This document shows positions 53,584 through 61,957 of a stretch of 64,000 bases of DNA, in pieces. Position numbers and translations under genes: made by a program. The stretch lies in assembly GCF_030678915.1 (NCBI RefSeq), contig NZ_JAUUTZ010000008.1:124001-188000 (forward strand), given 5' to 3'. The DNA is from Paracoccus wurundjeri. GTDB lineage: Bacteria; Pseudomonadota; Alphaproteobacteria; Rhodobacterales; Rhodobacteraceae. The first letter of the stretch is position 1, and every line of letters starts with the position of its first letter. Under the pieces are notes generated by a model. The model was not told where the DNA came from and did not search any database. It saw nothing but the letters and a program-made list of their open reading frames with translations.

Positions 53584-54236
53584 GGCTGGTCATCTTCGAT
53601 GTGGACGGAACGCTGGTGGATAGCCAGCAGGTGATCCATCTGGGTATGACAGCGGCTTTTGAAGCCGTGGGCCTGCCTGTTCTGCCGAAAGAGCAGGTGT
53701 TGGCCACGGTTGGCCTGTCGCTGCCGGTCGCCATGGCGCGGCTTGCTCCGCATGCGGATACCTCTGTCCATGCCCTTCTGGTCGAGGCCTACAAGGACGC
53801 GTTCACGGCAGCCCGGATCAAGGAATTCGCGCCGCTTTATCCGGGGGCGCTTGAATGTATCGAGGCTCTGTCCGCCCGCGACGATCTGCTTCTGGCCATC
53901 GCGACCGGCAAGGGACGGCGGGGATTGCTGCCCATGCTGGACACATATGGCCTGCACGGACGGTTCTTTTCGTTGCAAACGGCGGATGACCATCCTTCCA
54001 AGCCGCACCCCTCGATGCTGCACCGGGCCATGTCCGAGGCTGGGGTCGAGTCGGAACGCGCGGTCATGATCGGCGATACGACATATGATATCGAGATGGC
54101 CGTTGCAGCCGGCATCCCCGCCATCGGCGTCGCATGGGGTTATCATCCGGTCGAAGCGCTGCAGAATGCCGGTGCGGTACAAGTGGCGCAGGACTTTTCC
54201 GCCCTGAGCGCCGCGATCGAGGATTGGGCGGTATGA
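53580..54236 (+). CDS. HAD-IA family phosphatase
   Basis: The 218-residue protein is a haloacid-dehalogenase-like hydrolase of the phosphoglycolate phosphatase type. Motif I is LVIFDVDGTLVDSQQ with both catalytic Asp, motif II is AIATGKG, and motif IV is VMIGDTTYDIEMAVAAG. An alpha-helical cap lies between residues about 15 and 85. The substrate is unknown. It overlaps genes on both sides by ATGA, within a fluC-pseudouridine synthase-HAD-ATP12 unit. Confidence 0.92.
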   Translation: MRLVIFDVDGTLVDSQQVIHLGMTAAFEAVGLPVLPKEQVLATVGLSLPVAMARLAPHADTSVHALLVEAYKDAFTAARIKEFAPLYPGALECIEALSARDDLLLAIATGKGRRGLLPMLDTYGLHGRFFSLQTADDHPSKPHPSMLHRAMSEAGVESERAVMIGDTTYDIEMAVAAGIPAIGVAWGYHPVEALQNAGAVQVAQDFSALSAAIEDWAV

Positions 54237-54946
54237 GCGAGTGGAAGGCAAGGCGGTTCTGGAAACAGGCCGAAGCGCGGGATGCCGATGGCGGCTGGGA
54301 AGTTGCGCTGGATGGCCGTCCGGTCAGAACGCCGGGCAAGCATGCACTCATCCTGCCGACCCGGGCCCTTGCCGCTGCGATTGCGGACGAATGGGACGCC
54401 CAGAGCGACGTGATCGATCCGAACTCCATGCCTCTGACCCGCGCGGCAAATTCGGCCATCGAGAAGGTTGCGCCGCAATTTTCGGATGTCGCGGCCATGC
54501 TTGCCGATTATGGCGTGACGGATCTGCTGTGTTATCGCGCAGAGCAGCCCAAGGAACTGGCAGCGATGCAGTCAGAAGGATGGGATCCGCTGATCGATTG
54601 GGCGGCGACCAGCCTGAACGCGCCGTTGAACCTGACCAGAGGCGTCGTTCCGATTGCCCAGCCCGACGAGTCGATTGCACGGCTGCGGTCCGAGGTCGGG
54701 ACATTGGACAGTTTTGCCATGACAGCATTGCATGACCTTGTGACCTTGCCTGGTTCACTAATTCTTGGGCTTGCCGTGGTTCGGGGCCGCCTGACCGCCA
54801 CCGAGGCACATCGTCTTTCACGTATCGACGAAGATTATCAGGCCGGGATCTGGGGGCGTGACGAAGAGGCGATGACAGCTGCCGAAAATCGTCTTGTCGC
54901 CATGATTTCAGCGGAACGTTTCCATGGGCTTTCGCAAAACGGCTGA
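54233..54946 (+). CDS. ATP12 family F1-ATPase assembly chaperone
   Basis: The 237-residue protein resembles mitochondrial ATP12, which binds the F1 alpha subunit and prevents misassembly. MSEWKARRFWKQ, WEVALDGRPVRTPGKHALILPTRALAAAIADEWDAQ, IDPNSMPLTRAANSAI, DLLCYRAEQPKEL and SLILGLAVVRGRLTATEA are conserved in alphaproteobacteria. It follows the HAD gene with an ATGA overlap. Confidence 0.92.
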   Translation: MSEWKARRFWKQAEARDADGGWEVALDGRPVRTPGKHALILPTRALAAAIADEWDAQSDVIDPNSMPLTRAANSAIEKVAPQFSDVAAMLADYGVTDLLCYRAEQPKELAAMQSEGWDPLIDWAATSLNAPLNLTRGVVPIAQPDESIARLRSEVGTLDSFAMTALHDLVTLPGSLILGLAVVRGRLTATEAHRLSRIDEDYQAGIWGRDEEAMTAAENRLVAMISAERFHGLSQNG

Positions 54947-55117
54947 CGGTCGGAAACCGGCCCTACGCTTGACCTGTGAGGCAGGATGGGCAAGATGATT
55001 TGGATAGGCATCGTATTCGTGTCATCTTCTTTTAAGAGGATATTAACTAAACGATGTCCATAAATGTCTGAACGGGGCGGAACACATCGCCTCGACAGTC
55101 TCAACAGCGAGGTAAGC

Positions 55118-56134
55118 ATGAAACGAACGGTATTTTGGGGCGCATTGGCGGTAACCGCCATGACGGCAGGTGCCGCCGCCGCCGACACTCTTTCCGAAGT
55201 GAAAAATCGTGGCGAGTTGAATTGCGGCGTCAATCCGGGTCTGGTCGGTTTCGCTGCGCCTGACGCGAACGGCAATTGGGCGGGATTCGATGTCGATCTG
55301 TGCAAGGCGGTTGCGGCCGCGGTGCTGGGAGATCCGGGAAAGGTCAAATATGTCCCTCTGACGGGACAGACGCGGTTCACCGGTCTGTCCTCGGGGGAGG
55401 TGGATCTTCTGGCGCGGAACTCGACCTGGAGCTTTTCGCGCGATACCGACCTCAAGCTCGATTTCGCGGGGGTGAATTATTATGATGGTCAGGGCTTCAT
55501 GGTCCGCAAGGATCTTGGTGTCACCTCGACCAAGGAACTGGATGGCGCGACGATCTGCATCCAGACCGGCACCACGACCGAATTGAACCTTGCCGATTAT
55601 TTCAAGGCCAACGGCATGGAATATCAGCCCGTCAATATCGACAGCAATGCCGAGGGTGAGCAACAATATATGGCCGGGGCATGCGATGCCTACACCACCG
55701 ATATTTCGGGGCTTGCCGCGACCCGTGCGGCGTTTGCCGATCCCGAAAATCATGTCATCCTGCCCGAGGTGATCTCGAAAGAGCCTTTGGCCCCGGCGGT
55801 TCGTCATGGCGATAACAATTGGGGCGATATCGTCCGCTGGACTCTGAACGCACTGATTGCCGCCGAGGAATATGGCATCACCTCGAAGAATATCGAGGAA
55901 CTGGCGAAATCTTCGGAAAACCCCGAAGTACAGCGGATTCTGGGCGTCACGGACGATCTGGGAGCGATGATCGGGCTGGATAAGGAATGGGCCAAGCGCG
56001 CCATTCAGGCCAGCGGGAATTACGGAGAGATCTTCGCCGCCAATGTCGGGGAACAGACGCCGATCGGGCTTGCGCGGGGACTGAATGCGCAATGGACACA
56101 GGGCGGATTGCTTTACGCGCAACCCTTCCGCTGA
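55118..56134 (+). CDS. bztA: Glu/Gln/Asp/Asn ABC transporter substrate-binding protein
   Basis: The 338-residue precursor is the periplasmic binding protein of the Bzt/Aap broad-specificity acidic and amide amino acid importer. It has a signal peptide (about residues 1-22, AAA-D cleavage) and the family-specific blocks RGELNCGVNPGLVGFAAPD, GFDVDLCKAVAAAVLG, TRFTGLSSGEVDLLARNSTWSFSRD and RHGDNNWGDIVRWTLNALI. ATG 55118 has GAGG just upstream. A 12-bp hairpin follows the stop. The same operon continues bztB-bztC-bztD. Confidence 0.94.
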   Translation: MKRTVFWGALAVTAMTAGAAAADTLSEVKNRGELNCGVNPGLVGFAAPDANGNWAGFDVDLCKAVAAAVLGDPGKVKYVPLTGQTRFTGLSSGEVDLLARNSTWSFSRDTDLKLDFAGVNYYDGQGFMVRKDLGVTSTKELDGATICIQTGTTTELNLADYFKANGMEYQPVNIDSNAEGEQQYMAGACDAYTTDISGLAATRAAFADPENHVILPEVISKEPLAPAVRHGDNNWGDIVRWTLNALIAAEEYGITSKNIEELAKSSENPEVQRILGVTDDLGAMIGLDKEWAKRAIQASGNYGEIFAANVGEQTPIGLARGLNAQWTQGGLLYAQPFR

Positions 56135-56142
56135 TCCTTGAT

Positions 56143-56170
56143 ACCAGAGGGCGCTTTGGCGCCCTCTGGT
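56143..56170 (+). terminator. attenuator-like hairpin between bztA and bztB
   Basis: ACCAGAGGGCGC (56143-56154) and GCGCCCTCTGGT (56159-56170) are perfectly complementary with a TTTG loop, eight bases after the bztA stop. No U-tract follows, so it more likely shields the bztA mRNA or causes partial termination, giving more binding protein than permease. Confidence 0.75.
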
Positions 56171-56240
56171 CATTCCGAAGATAACGATCAGGTCACAAGC
56201 AAGCGGCGCCAAGTCGCGGACCGACGACAGGGGAACATAA

Positions 56241-57497
56241 ATGACTGAAGTGCCGCTAGGGGCGGAACAGCCATTTCGGCTGAGCATGCTGGTCTATGAC
56301 CGACGCTACCGCTCGATGACGTTCCAGGTGATCGTATTTATTCTGGTCATGGCGCTGGGCTGGTGGTTGGTCAACAACACCATCAGGAATCTTGCCGCGT
56401 TGGGCAAGGATTTCAATTTCGGTTTCCTGTTCCAGCGTGCGGGCTACGATATTCCGCAGCGATTGATCCCCTACAGTTCCGACGATACGCATCTGCGCGC
56501 GACGATCGTGGGGTTGCTGAACACGATACTGATTTCGTTTATGGGGTGTATCGCCGCGACGATCCTTGGGGTTGCCATCGGGATTGCCCGCCTGTCGAAT
56601 AACTGGCTTTTTGCGCGGCTGATGGCGATCTATGTCGAGGTATTTCGCAATATCCCGTTGCTTTTGTGGATATTGATCATCTACGCGATCTTTACCGATG
56701 TTCTGCCTCCGCCAAATGCCTATCGGGGCGATGATCCGCAATGGTCGATGATCTTTTTCGATCAGGTCGCACTGACCAATCGTTATACTGCGGTTCCGGC
56801 ATTCGGAATGAGCAACGATCCCGGCACCATCGATCTGGGCGCGCGCATCACCGTGAATCTGGCGCTCATCGCATTTCTGGTTGTCATTATCGGCGGCTGG
56901 ATCGCACGGCGGGCGATCCTTGCCCGCGCGCAGGCCATACAGGACCGGACAGGGCATCGCCCGGTGACATGGTGGATCAATCTGGCGGTGATGACCGTGC
57001 CGTCCGTGCTGCTGATCTGGTATTTCGGCTTGCATCTGCTGGCGCCGGAACTCAAGGGTTTCAATTTCAGCGGCGGGAACAATCTGAACAATGCGCTGGT
57101 TGTCCTGTGGCTGGCCCTGACCCTTTATACCGGCGCGTTCATTGCCGAGATCGTCCGCGGCGGGGTGCTTGCCGTCAGCAAGGGGCAGACCGAGGCCGCT
57201 TTCGCGTTGGGGCTGCGTCCGAAAGCGACGATGAATCTGGTGATCCTGCCGCAGGCATTGCGCGTGATCATTCCGCCGCTGATTTCGCAATATCTGAACC
57301 TGACCAAGAACAGCTCGCTTGCGATTGCCGTGGGCTACATGGATCTGCGGGGTACTCTGGGTGGGACGACGCAGAATCAGACCGGGCGTGAGCTGGAATC
57401 GATCGTACTGATGATGCTGATCTATCTGGCGCTCAGCCTGATCATCTCGGCGGGTATGAACGCTTTCAACCGAAGCGTCAGGCTGAAGGAGCGTTGA
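56241..57497 (+). CDS. bztB: Glu/Gln/Asp/Asn ABC transporter permease, first
   Basis: The 418-residue permease belongs to the AapQ/BztB type, which is longer than ordinary amino acid permeases because of an extra N-terminal membrane part and a long periplasmic loop. YVEVFRNIPLLLWILIIY is the early motif, and GQTEAAFALGLRPKATMNLVILPQALRVIIPP the ATPase-contact loop. GGGGA precedes the ATG. bztC begins one base after its stop. Confidence 0.93.
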   Translation: MTEVPLGAEQPFRLSMLVYDRRYRSMTFQVIVFILVMALGWWLVNNTIRNLAALGKDFNFGFLFQRAGYDIPQRLIPYSSDDTHLRATIVGLLNTILISFMGCIAATILGVAIGIARLSNNWLFARLMAIYVEVFRNIPLLLWILIIYAIFTDVLPPPNAYRGDDPQWSMIFFDQVALTNRYTAVPAFGMSNDPGTIDLGARITVNLALIAFLVVIIGGWIARRAILARAQAIQDRTGHRPVTWWINLAVMTVPSVLLIWYFGLHLLAPELKGFNFSGGNNLNNALVVLWLALTLYTGAFIAEIVRGGVLAVSKGQTEAAFALGLRPKATMNLVILPQALRVIIPPLISQYLNLTKNSSLAIAVGYMDLRGTLGGTTQNQTGRELESIVLMMLIYLALSLIISAGMNAFNRSVRLKER

Positions 57498-57498
57498 C

Positions 57499-58953
57499 AT
57501 GAGCAATCCGAACCATGGCCCGGATGCCTATCTTCGCGAGGAAATGCTTCCCGAGATGCCACCGCCCCCTCGCGAAACGGGAATGGTGAAATGGCTGCAT
57601 GAAAACCTGTTTTCGGGGCCGGTGAATGCCGGGTTGACCGTATTGGGGTTGTTGATTGTCTGGTTCCTGTTCGACCATTTCTATCCGTGGTTCGCGCATT
57701 CGGTCTGGAACGCCTCGAGCCTGCCGGAATGCCGCAAGATCATCGCCGAAACATGGGGCGAGGGCGCAGGCGGAGCCTGTTTTGCCGTTATCCGCGAGCG
57801 CTGGAATCAGTATATATACGGATTCTATCCGCCCGGACTTTACTGGCGCCCGACGCTGGTATTCGGGCTGCTGTTTGTGGCGCTTGCGCCGATCCTGTTT
57901 TCGATTTCGCGCAATATCCGCCGGATCGTGCTGCTGACCGCAGCCATCGTGACGGTGCTTTCGCTTGTTGCCCTGAATACTCCACCGATCTGGCTGGGTG
58001 TCGCCGTTGCGATCTTTGCGGTCGCGCTGCTTGTGGCTGAACGGCGTCAGATGTGGCTGCTTGGCTTTTCGGCCTTTTATCCGCTTCTTGGGGTCTGGCT
58101 GATCTGGGGCGGTTCCTTCTGGTGGATCATCATGATTCTGGCCGGTATGGGCTTTGGCTCGCTGGCATTTATCATCGCCGGACGGTTATCGCCGCTGCTG
58201 GCGGGCAGTTCCGCCATCGTGGTGACGTTGCTGGTCTGGGTATTTCTTTCCGGTGACGCTGCCAAAGACGCCGAAAATCTGTATTCACTTGCCATTGCCC
58301 GTGTGGATTCCGAAGCGATCGGCGGTTTTCTTCTGGCGATCACCATCGGCGTTGCGGGCATCACCATGTCGCTACCTCTGGGAATCGTGCTGGCGCTGGC
58401 GCGGCGCTCGGACATGTTTCTTGTCAGTTCGCTTGCCGTGATATTCATCGAGTTCATTCGGGGCGTGCCGCTGATCACCCTGCTTTTCGTCGCCCAGCTT
58501 CTGCTGAATTACTTCCTGCCGCCCGGCACCAGTTTCGATATCGTCCTGCGGGTTATCATCATGGTGACGCTGTTTGCCGCCGCCTACATGGCCGAGGTGA
58601 TCAGGGGCGGGCTGGCCGCATTACCCACAGGGCAATACGAGGCCGCCGACGCGCTTGGGCTGGATTACTGGAAGGCGCAGCGGCTGATCGTGCTGCCGCA
58701 GGCACTCAAGATCAGTATTCCGGGGATCGTTTCGACATTCATCGGCATGTTCAAGGACACGACTCTGGTTGCTTTCGTCGGACTTTACGAGCCGTTGAAG
58801 AATATTTCCGATGCGGTTCGCGCCAATATCGAATGGAAAGGCATCTACTGGGAGCCGTTCATATTCGTGGGCGCAATCTTCTTCATCATCTGCTTCAGCA
58901 TGTCGCGCTACTCGATGTATCTCGAGCGTCGGCTGCAGCGCGACAACAGATAG
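57499..58953 (+). CDS. bztC: Glu/Gln/Asp/Asn ABC transporter permease, second
   Basis: The 484-residue permease is the BztC/AapM partner. The transport domain occupies the C-terminal half (GIVLALARRSDMFLVS, EFIRGVPLITLLFVAQLLLNYFLPPG, GQYEAADALGLDYWKAQRLIVLPQALKISIPG). Between residues about 130 and 250 it carries several hydrophobic stretches (LTAAIVTVLSLVAL, GVAVAIFAVALLVA, WWIIMILAGMGFGSLAF, IVVTLLVWVFL). These make it longer than the Rhodobacter BztC I remember, about 434 residues. AAGGAG precedes the ATG. Confidence 0.92.
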   Translation: MSNPNHGPDAYLREEMLPEMPPPPRETGMVKWLHENLFSGPVNAGLTVLGLLIVWFLFDHFYPWFAHSVWNASSLPECRKIIAETWGEGAGGACFAVIRERWNQYIYGFYPPGLYWRPTLVFGLLFVALAPILFSISRNIRRIVLLTAAIVTVLSLVALNTPPIWLGVAVAIFAVALLVAERRQMWLLGFSAFYPLLGVWLIWGGSFWWIIMILAGMGFGSLAFIIAGRLSPLLAGSSAIVVTLLVWVFLSGDAAKDAENLYSLAIARVDSEAIGGFLLAITIGVAGITMSLPLGIVLALARRSDMFLVSSLAVIFIEFIRGVPLITLLFVAQLLLNYFLPPGTSFDIVLRVIIMVTLFAAAYMAEVIRGGLAALPTGQYEAADALGLDYWKAQRLIVLPQALKISIPGIVSTFIGMFKDTTLVAFVGLYEPLKNISDAVRANIEWKGIYWEPFIFVGAIFFIICFSMSRYSMYLERRLQRDNR

Positions 58954-58962
58954 GAGGTTTTC

Positions 58963-59751
58963 ATGAGTCAGACCCCGATGCGGGATGTCGATCCCGATCA
59001 GATGACCATCAGCGACGAGATCGCGATCGAGATCATCCGGATGAACAAATGGTTCGGAAGTTTCCACGTCTTGCGCGATATCGACCTGGCCGTGCATCGT
59101 GGCGAGCGGATCGTGATCGCCGGTCCTTCGGGATCGGGAAAATCCACGCTGATCCGCTGCATCAACCGGTTGGAAGAGCATCAGAACGGGCGGATCGTCG
59201 TAGACGGGATCGAACTGACCAGCGATATCAAGAATATCGACAAGGTACGATCCGAAGTCGGGATGGTCTTTCAGCATTTCAATCTGTTCCCGCATCTGAC
59301 CGTGCTGGAAAATTGCACACTGGCCCCGATCTGGGTCCGCCGGACCCCGCGCCGGCAGGCCGAGGATGTCGCAATGCATTTCCTTGAGAAAGTCAGGATA
59401 CCGGAGCAGGCAGGCAAATATCCCGGCCAGCTTTCAGGAGGCCAGCAACAGCGGGTCGCTATCGCGCGGTCGCTTTGCATGCAGCCCCGGATCATGCTGT
59501 TCGACGAGCCGACATCGGCGCTGGACCCCGAGATGATCAAGGAGGTTCTGGATACGATGATAGAACTTGCCGAAGACGGGATGACGATGCTTTGCGTGAC
59601 CCATGAGATGGGCTTTGCGCAGGCCGTGGCGAACCGGGTGATCTTCATGGATCAGGGCCAGATCGTCGAGCAGAACAATCCGCATGATTTCTTCAACAAC
59701 CCGCGGTCAGAGCGGACCAAGCTGTTCCTTAGTCAGATTCTGGGGCATTGA
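58963..59751 (+). CDS. bztD: Glu/Gln/Asp/Asn ABC transporter ATP-binding protein
   Basis: The 262-residue ATPase completes BztABCD. Walker [10 protein letters not shown] is at residues 54-62, the Q-loop in [17 protein letters not shown], signature [15 protein letters not shown], Walker [16 protein letters not shown] and the switch His in [15 protein letters not shown] lies upstream of the ATG. Its sequence is close to the ATPase at 41675-42409, as expected for the same subfamily. Confidence 0.94.
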   Translation: MSQTPMRDVDPDQMTISDEIAIEIIRMNKWFGSFHVLRDIDLAVHRGERIVIAGPSGSGKSTLIRCINRLEEHQNGRIVVDGIELTSDIKNIDKVRSEVGMVFQHFNLFPHLTVLENCTLAPIWVRRTPRRQAEDVAMHFLEKVRIPEQAGKYPGQLSGGQQQRVAIARSLCMQPRIMLFDEPTSALDPEMIKEVLDTMIELAEDGMTMLCVTHEMGFAQAVANRVIFMDQGQIVEQNNPHDFFNNPRSERTKLFLSQILGH

Positions 59752-59773
59752 GGGCAGAGTTTTCGCTTTGCCC
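59752..59773. terminator. hairpin at the end of bztABCD
   Basis: GGGCAGAG (59752-59759) pairs with CTTTGCCC (59766-59773), eight pairs with one G-U, around loop TTTTCG, directly after the bztD stop. It lies in the 66-base convergent gap before the sulfotransferase gene. Confidence 0.55.
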
Positions 59774-59817
59774 GTTATCCGCCGCCCCTGTTTTCCGACG
59801 CTCGTGCATCTTTGGGG

Positions 59818-60696
59818 CTATCGGATATCCTTCACGAATTTATCCCCAAATTGCGATCTCAGGAATTCCATCTGCGGTTCCATCCGCTCTGTCAGCAGTG
59901 CGACCGCGGCGGGGGGCGGGTTCAGGCCAGGGGGATTTGCGAAGACTTTTTTGTCAAGATTGCCATAGGGATAAGGCCCAATTCCCAGATATTCCTCTAA
60001 CTCGTCCATCAATTCGCCGGGCTCTCTGGCGATCCGGCCGAAGGGGATCACCTTCATGTCGGGGAAATGCTTTTGCCAGCGCGGAAGATAGGCTGCGTAA
60101 TCGCCCCGATCATACAGAACCGGGTTCCGGACCTCTTCCAGCCAGTCGGCTTCGGTTTTCGGAGTGCGCTTTTCCCGGCGCAGGTTCATCCGCAATTGTG
60201 AAATCGCCCGGTCGACCGGATGGCGGATCATGTAGATCACTTTGACCTTGCGCAGGAAACCGGCCACGAATTCGACGCCCTCTTCGGGCAGGGTCGAATA
60301 TTCCGGCGTGAAATCCATCGGGACCGCATTTCCGGGCGCCGGGGCGAAGACACGCTTGTACCAATGATTGTGAAACATTTTCCCGCTGGTCAGCCCGTCC
60401 AGATAGGAATCAAGCTCCGGCGGCAGGGGTTCTTCGCGTTTGATATGACGTTCGCGGATTTCCTTGGGCTTGTTCCGGTAATGCCATTTGATCCAGTATT
60501 GATGCCCGGGAATGTAGACGTAATTGAAGAACTGCACCTCCTTGAACGGAGGTATCCACACCTGCGGATGCTGGCCAAGCATCTGGGCAAGCCAGGAGGT
60601 TCCGGCCTTTTGCGCCCCTATGCACAGCGCGCCGGGCTTGCGGGGCTGGCCCTTGGGGTCGAAATTGGCACTGACGGTGATCAAATCTCGCAGCAT
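59818..60696 (-). CDS. sulfotransferase domain protein
   Basis: The 292-residue cytosolic-type protein has the PAPS-dependent sulfotransferase fold. The 5'-phosphosulfate loop is GAQKAGTSW at residues 27-35, and the 3'-phosphate motif is IRHPVDRAISQLR with R158 and S166. HYRN and DFTPEYSTLP are also typical of the heparan-sulfate-like branch. The acceptor is unknown; bacterial relatives modify polysaccharides, lipids or Nod-type signals. It has no biosynthetic neighbour here: downstream is bztD, upstream the MT-A70 gene, 27 bases away on the same strand, so it may be cotranscribed with the restriction-modification genes. Confidence 0.88.
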   Translation of the reverse strand: MLRDLITVSANFDPKGQPRKPGALCIGAQKAGTSWLAQMLGQHPQVWIPPFKEVQFFNYVYIPGHQYWIKWHYRNKPKEIRERHIKREEPLPPELDSYLDGLTSGKMFHNHWYKRVFAPAPGNAVPMDFTPEYSTLPEEGVEFVAGFLRKVKVIYMIRHPVDRAISQLRMNLRREKRTPKTEADWLEEVRNPVLYDRGDYAAYLPRWQKHFPDMKVIPFGRIAREPGELMDELEEYLGIGPYPYGNLDKKVFANPPGLNPPPAAVALLTERMEPQMEFLRSQFGDKFVKDIR

Positions 60697-60723
60697 GGGA
60701 ATCCGGCGGTCATCATGTAAAAA

Positions 60724-61365
60724 TCACTTGGAACGAAGTTTGACGATATTGCTTTGCGAATGGTTCGCATAGGTAGGCCAGTCGGGCTCGTACTCCTCGG
60801 ATTGATTGCCCCAGACCGTCCAGCCCTTGCGCTTGCCGCGCGCGAACATTTCCAGACGGGGGCCCCAGCTGCAAGCCTCGATCACATCATATTGTTCATC
60901 GGGTTTGCGGCTGTGTTCGCGCTTGCGGGTGGCGAAGATGTTTTCCTGCGAGCGGCCGGGATCCAGCGTGCGGACATCCTTGCCCCGCACGCCGAACAGC
61001 AGGATCTCGGTCACGTTGCGGAAATAAAATCCCACGCCGCGCCGGTCGGGGCCGCCATCCTTGCGGATCTTGTACCAGATCAGGTTGCTTTTATAGGTAA
61101 AGCCCCAATGCTCCATGACCCGCAGCCCTTCGGGCAAAAGCGCGTTCGGGACCCACAGATACAGATGGGCGCGGGACGCGGCGATTGCCTCGACCGGAAG
61201 ATCGCAGATCGCATCCAGGCTCATTGTCGGATAGCGCGACAGCCGCCGATGCTCGGGCGCCATCTTGCCGGTGCGGTTCTGGAACTGCCACGGAGGATCG
61301 GCAAGGATCGTGCCGAAGCGCGTGGAGCCGGCACATGCCAGCAACTCGTCAGATGCGCTGTTCAT
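60724..61365 (-). CDS. MT-A70 family adenine-N6 DNA methyltransferase
   Basis: The 213-residue protein carries the MT-A70 catalytic motif DPPW (residues 23-26) in TILADPPWQFQNRTGK, then YPTMSLDAICDLPV, HLYLWVPNALLPEGLRVMEHWGF and NVTEILLFGVRGK. Bacterial members methylate adenine in DNA and are often part of restriction-modification systems. ATG 61365 is favoured by the GGGGGCGGGG run before it; ATG 61377 is possible. It overlaps the end of the BglII-type endonuclease gene by 17 bases, which strongly suggests a cognate pair. Confidence 0.85.
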   Translation of the reverse strand: MNSASDELLACAGSTRFGTILADPPWQFQNRTGKMAPEHRRLSRYPTMSLDAICDLPVEAIAASRAHLYLWVPNALLPEGLRVMEHWGFTYKSNLIWYKIRKDGGPDRRGVGFYFRNVTEILLFGVRGKDVRTLDPGRSQENIFATRKREHSRKPDEQYDVIEACSWGPRLEMFARGKRKGWTVWGNQSEEYEPDWPTYANHSQSNIVKLRSK

Positions 61366-61957
61366 CCCCGCCCCCATCTACATATAGCGACTTGCTTATA
61401 CCGAACACCAATAGAGGACATCCGGCCCCGCCGCCACCCTCAATCCGTGGCAAGAGCTTGGACATATGCGTGGTCGATGCCCCGAAGGACGATTTTCGCC
61501 CAAGATTGTTGAAAATATCCTGAAGCTCGTCCGATCTTGTTATGATGACACCAACGCTCAGCGCACGCAAATCGAATAGCAGGCGGAAATTGTTCAGATC
61601 GCGGTCGAAAAAGGGATCCTTGTTGTTCCACTCGATTTCCAGCCCGATCTGGTTGCGATAGCAGTCGATCTTGTGGGTCGGACTGTCAAGACGACGCCCG
61701 TCCACCATGACTGCCGTCTGGAACTGTTTCTCCTGCCAGCCGCGCAGGGTCAGGAACCCATCGATATTTGCCGCGACGCGCGATTTCTGGCCGCCGCCGA
61801 TCTCGATCCATTCGCGATGCAGGCGGAACTGGGTCAGCACGTCAAGGATATCGCGCCATTCGTCCGGAAAATCATGGGCAAGGATCGCACTGGCATGGCG
61901 CCATTCATGAACCTCGTAATGCGTGCGAATGAACTCGGGCAGCCGGTCGGCCTTCAC
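61349..61957 (-). CDS. BglII-family type II restriction endonuclease
   Basis: The 202-residue product resembles the BglII/BstYI endonuclease family (GATC-core cutters). Asp98 in THKIDCYRN, Glu107 and Glu109 in [10 protein letters not shown] keep the spacing of BglII D84/E93/Q95 as I recall it, with Glu in place of Gln, like the E-x-E of Bam[29 protein letters not shown] follows. The start is taken as GTG 61957, overlapping the rimO TGA as GTGA; a TTG at 61969 is in frame too. The MT-A70 gene overlaps its end. Codon use is host-like. Recognition site is unproven. Confidence 0.8.
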   Translation of the reverse strand: MKADRLPEFIRTHYEVHEWRHASAILAHDFPDEWRDILDVLTQFRLHREWIEIGGGQKSRVAANIDGFLTLRGWQEKQFQTAVMVDGRRLDSPTHKIDCYRNQIGLEIEWNNKDPFFDRDLNNFRLLFDLRALSVGVIITRSDELQDIFNNLGRKSSFGASTTHMSKLLPRIEGGGGAGCPLLVFGISKSLYVDGGGDEQRI

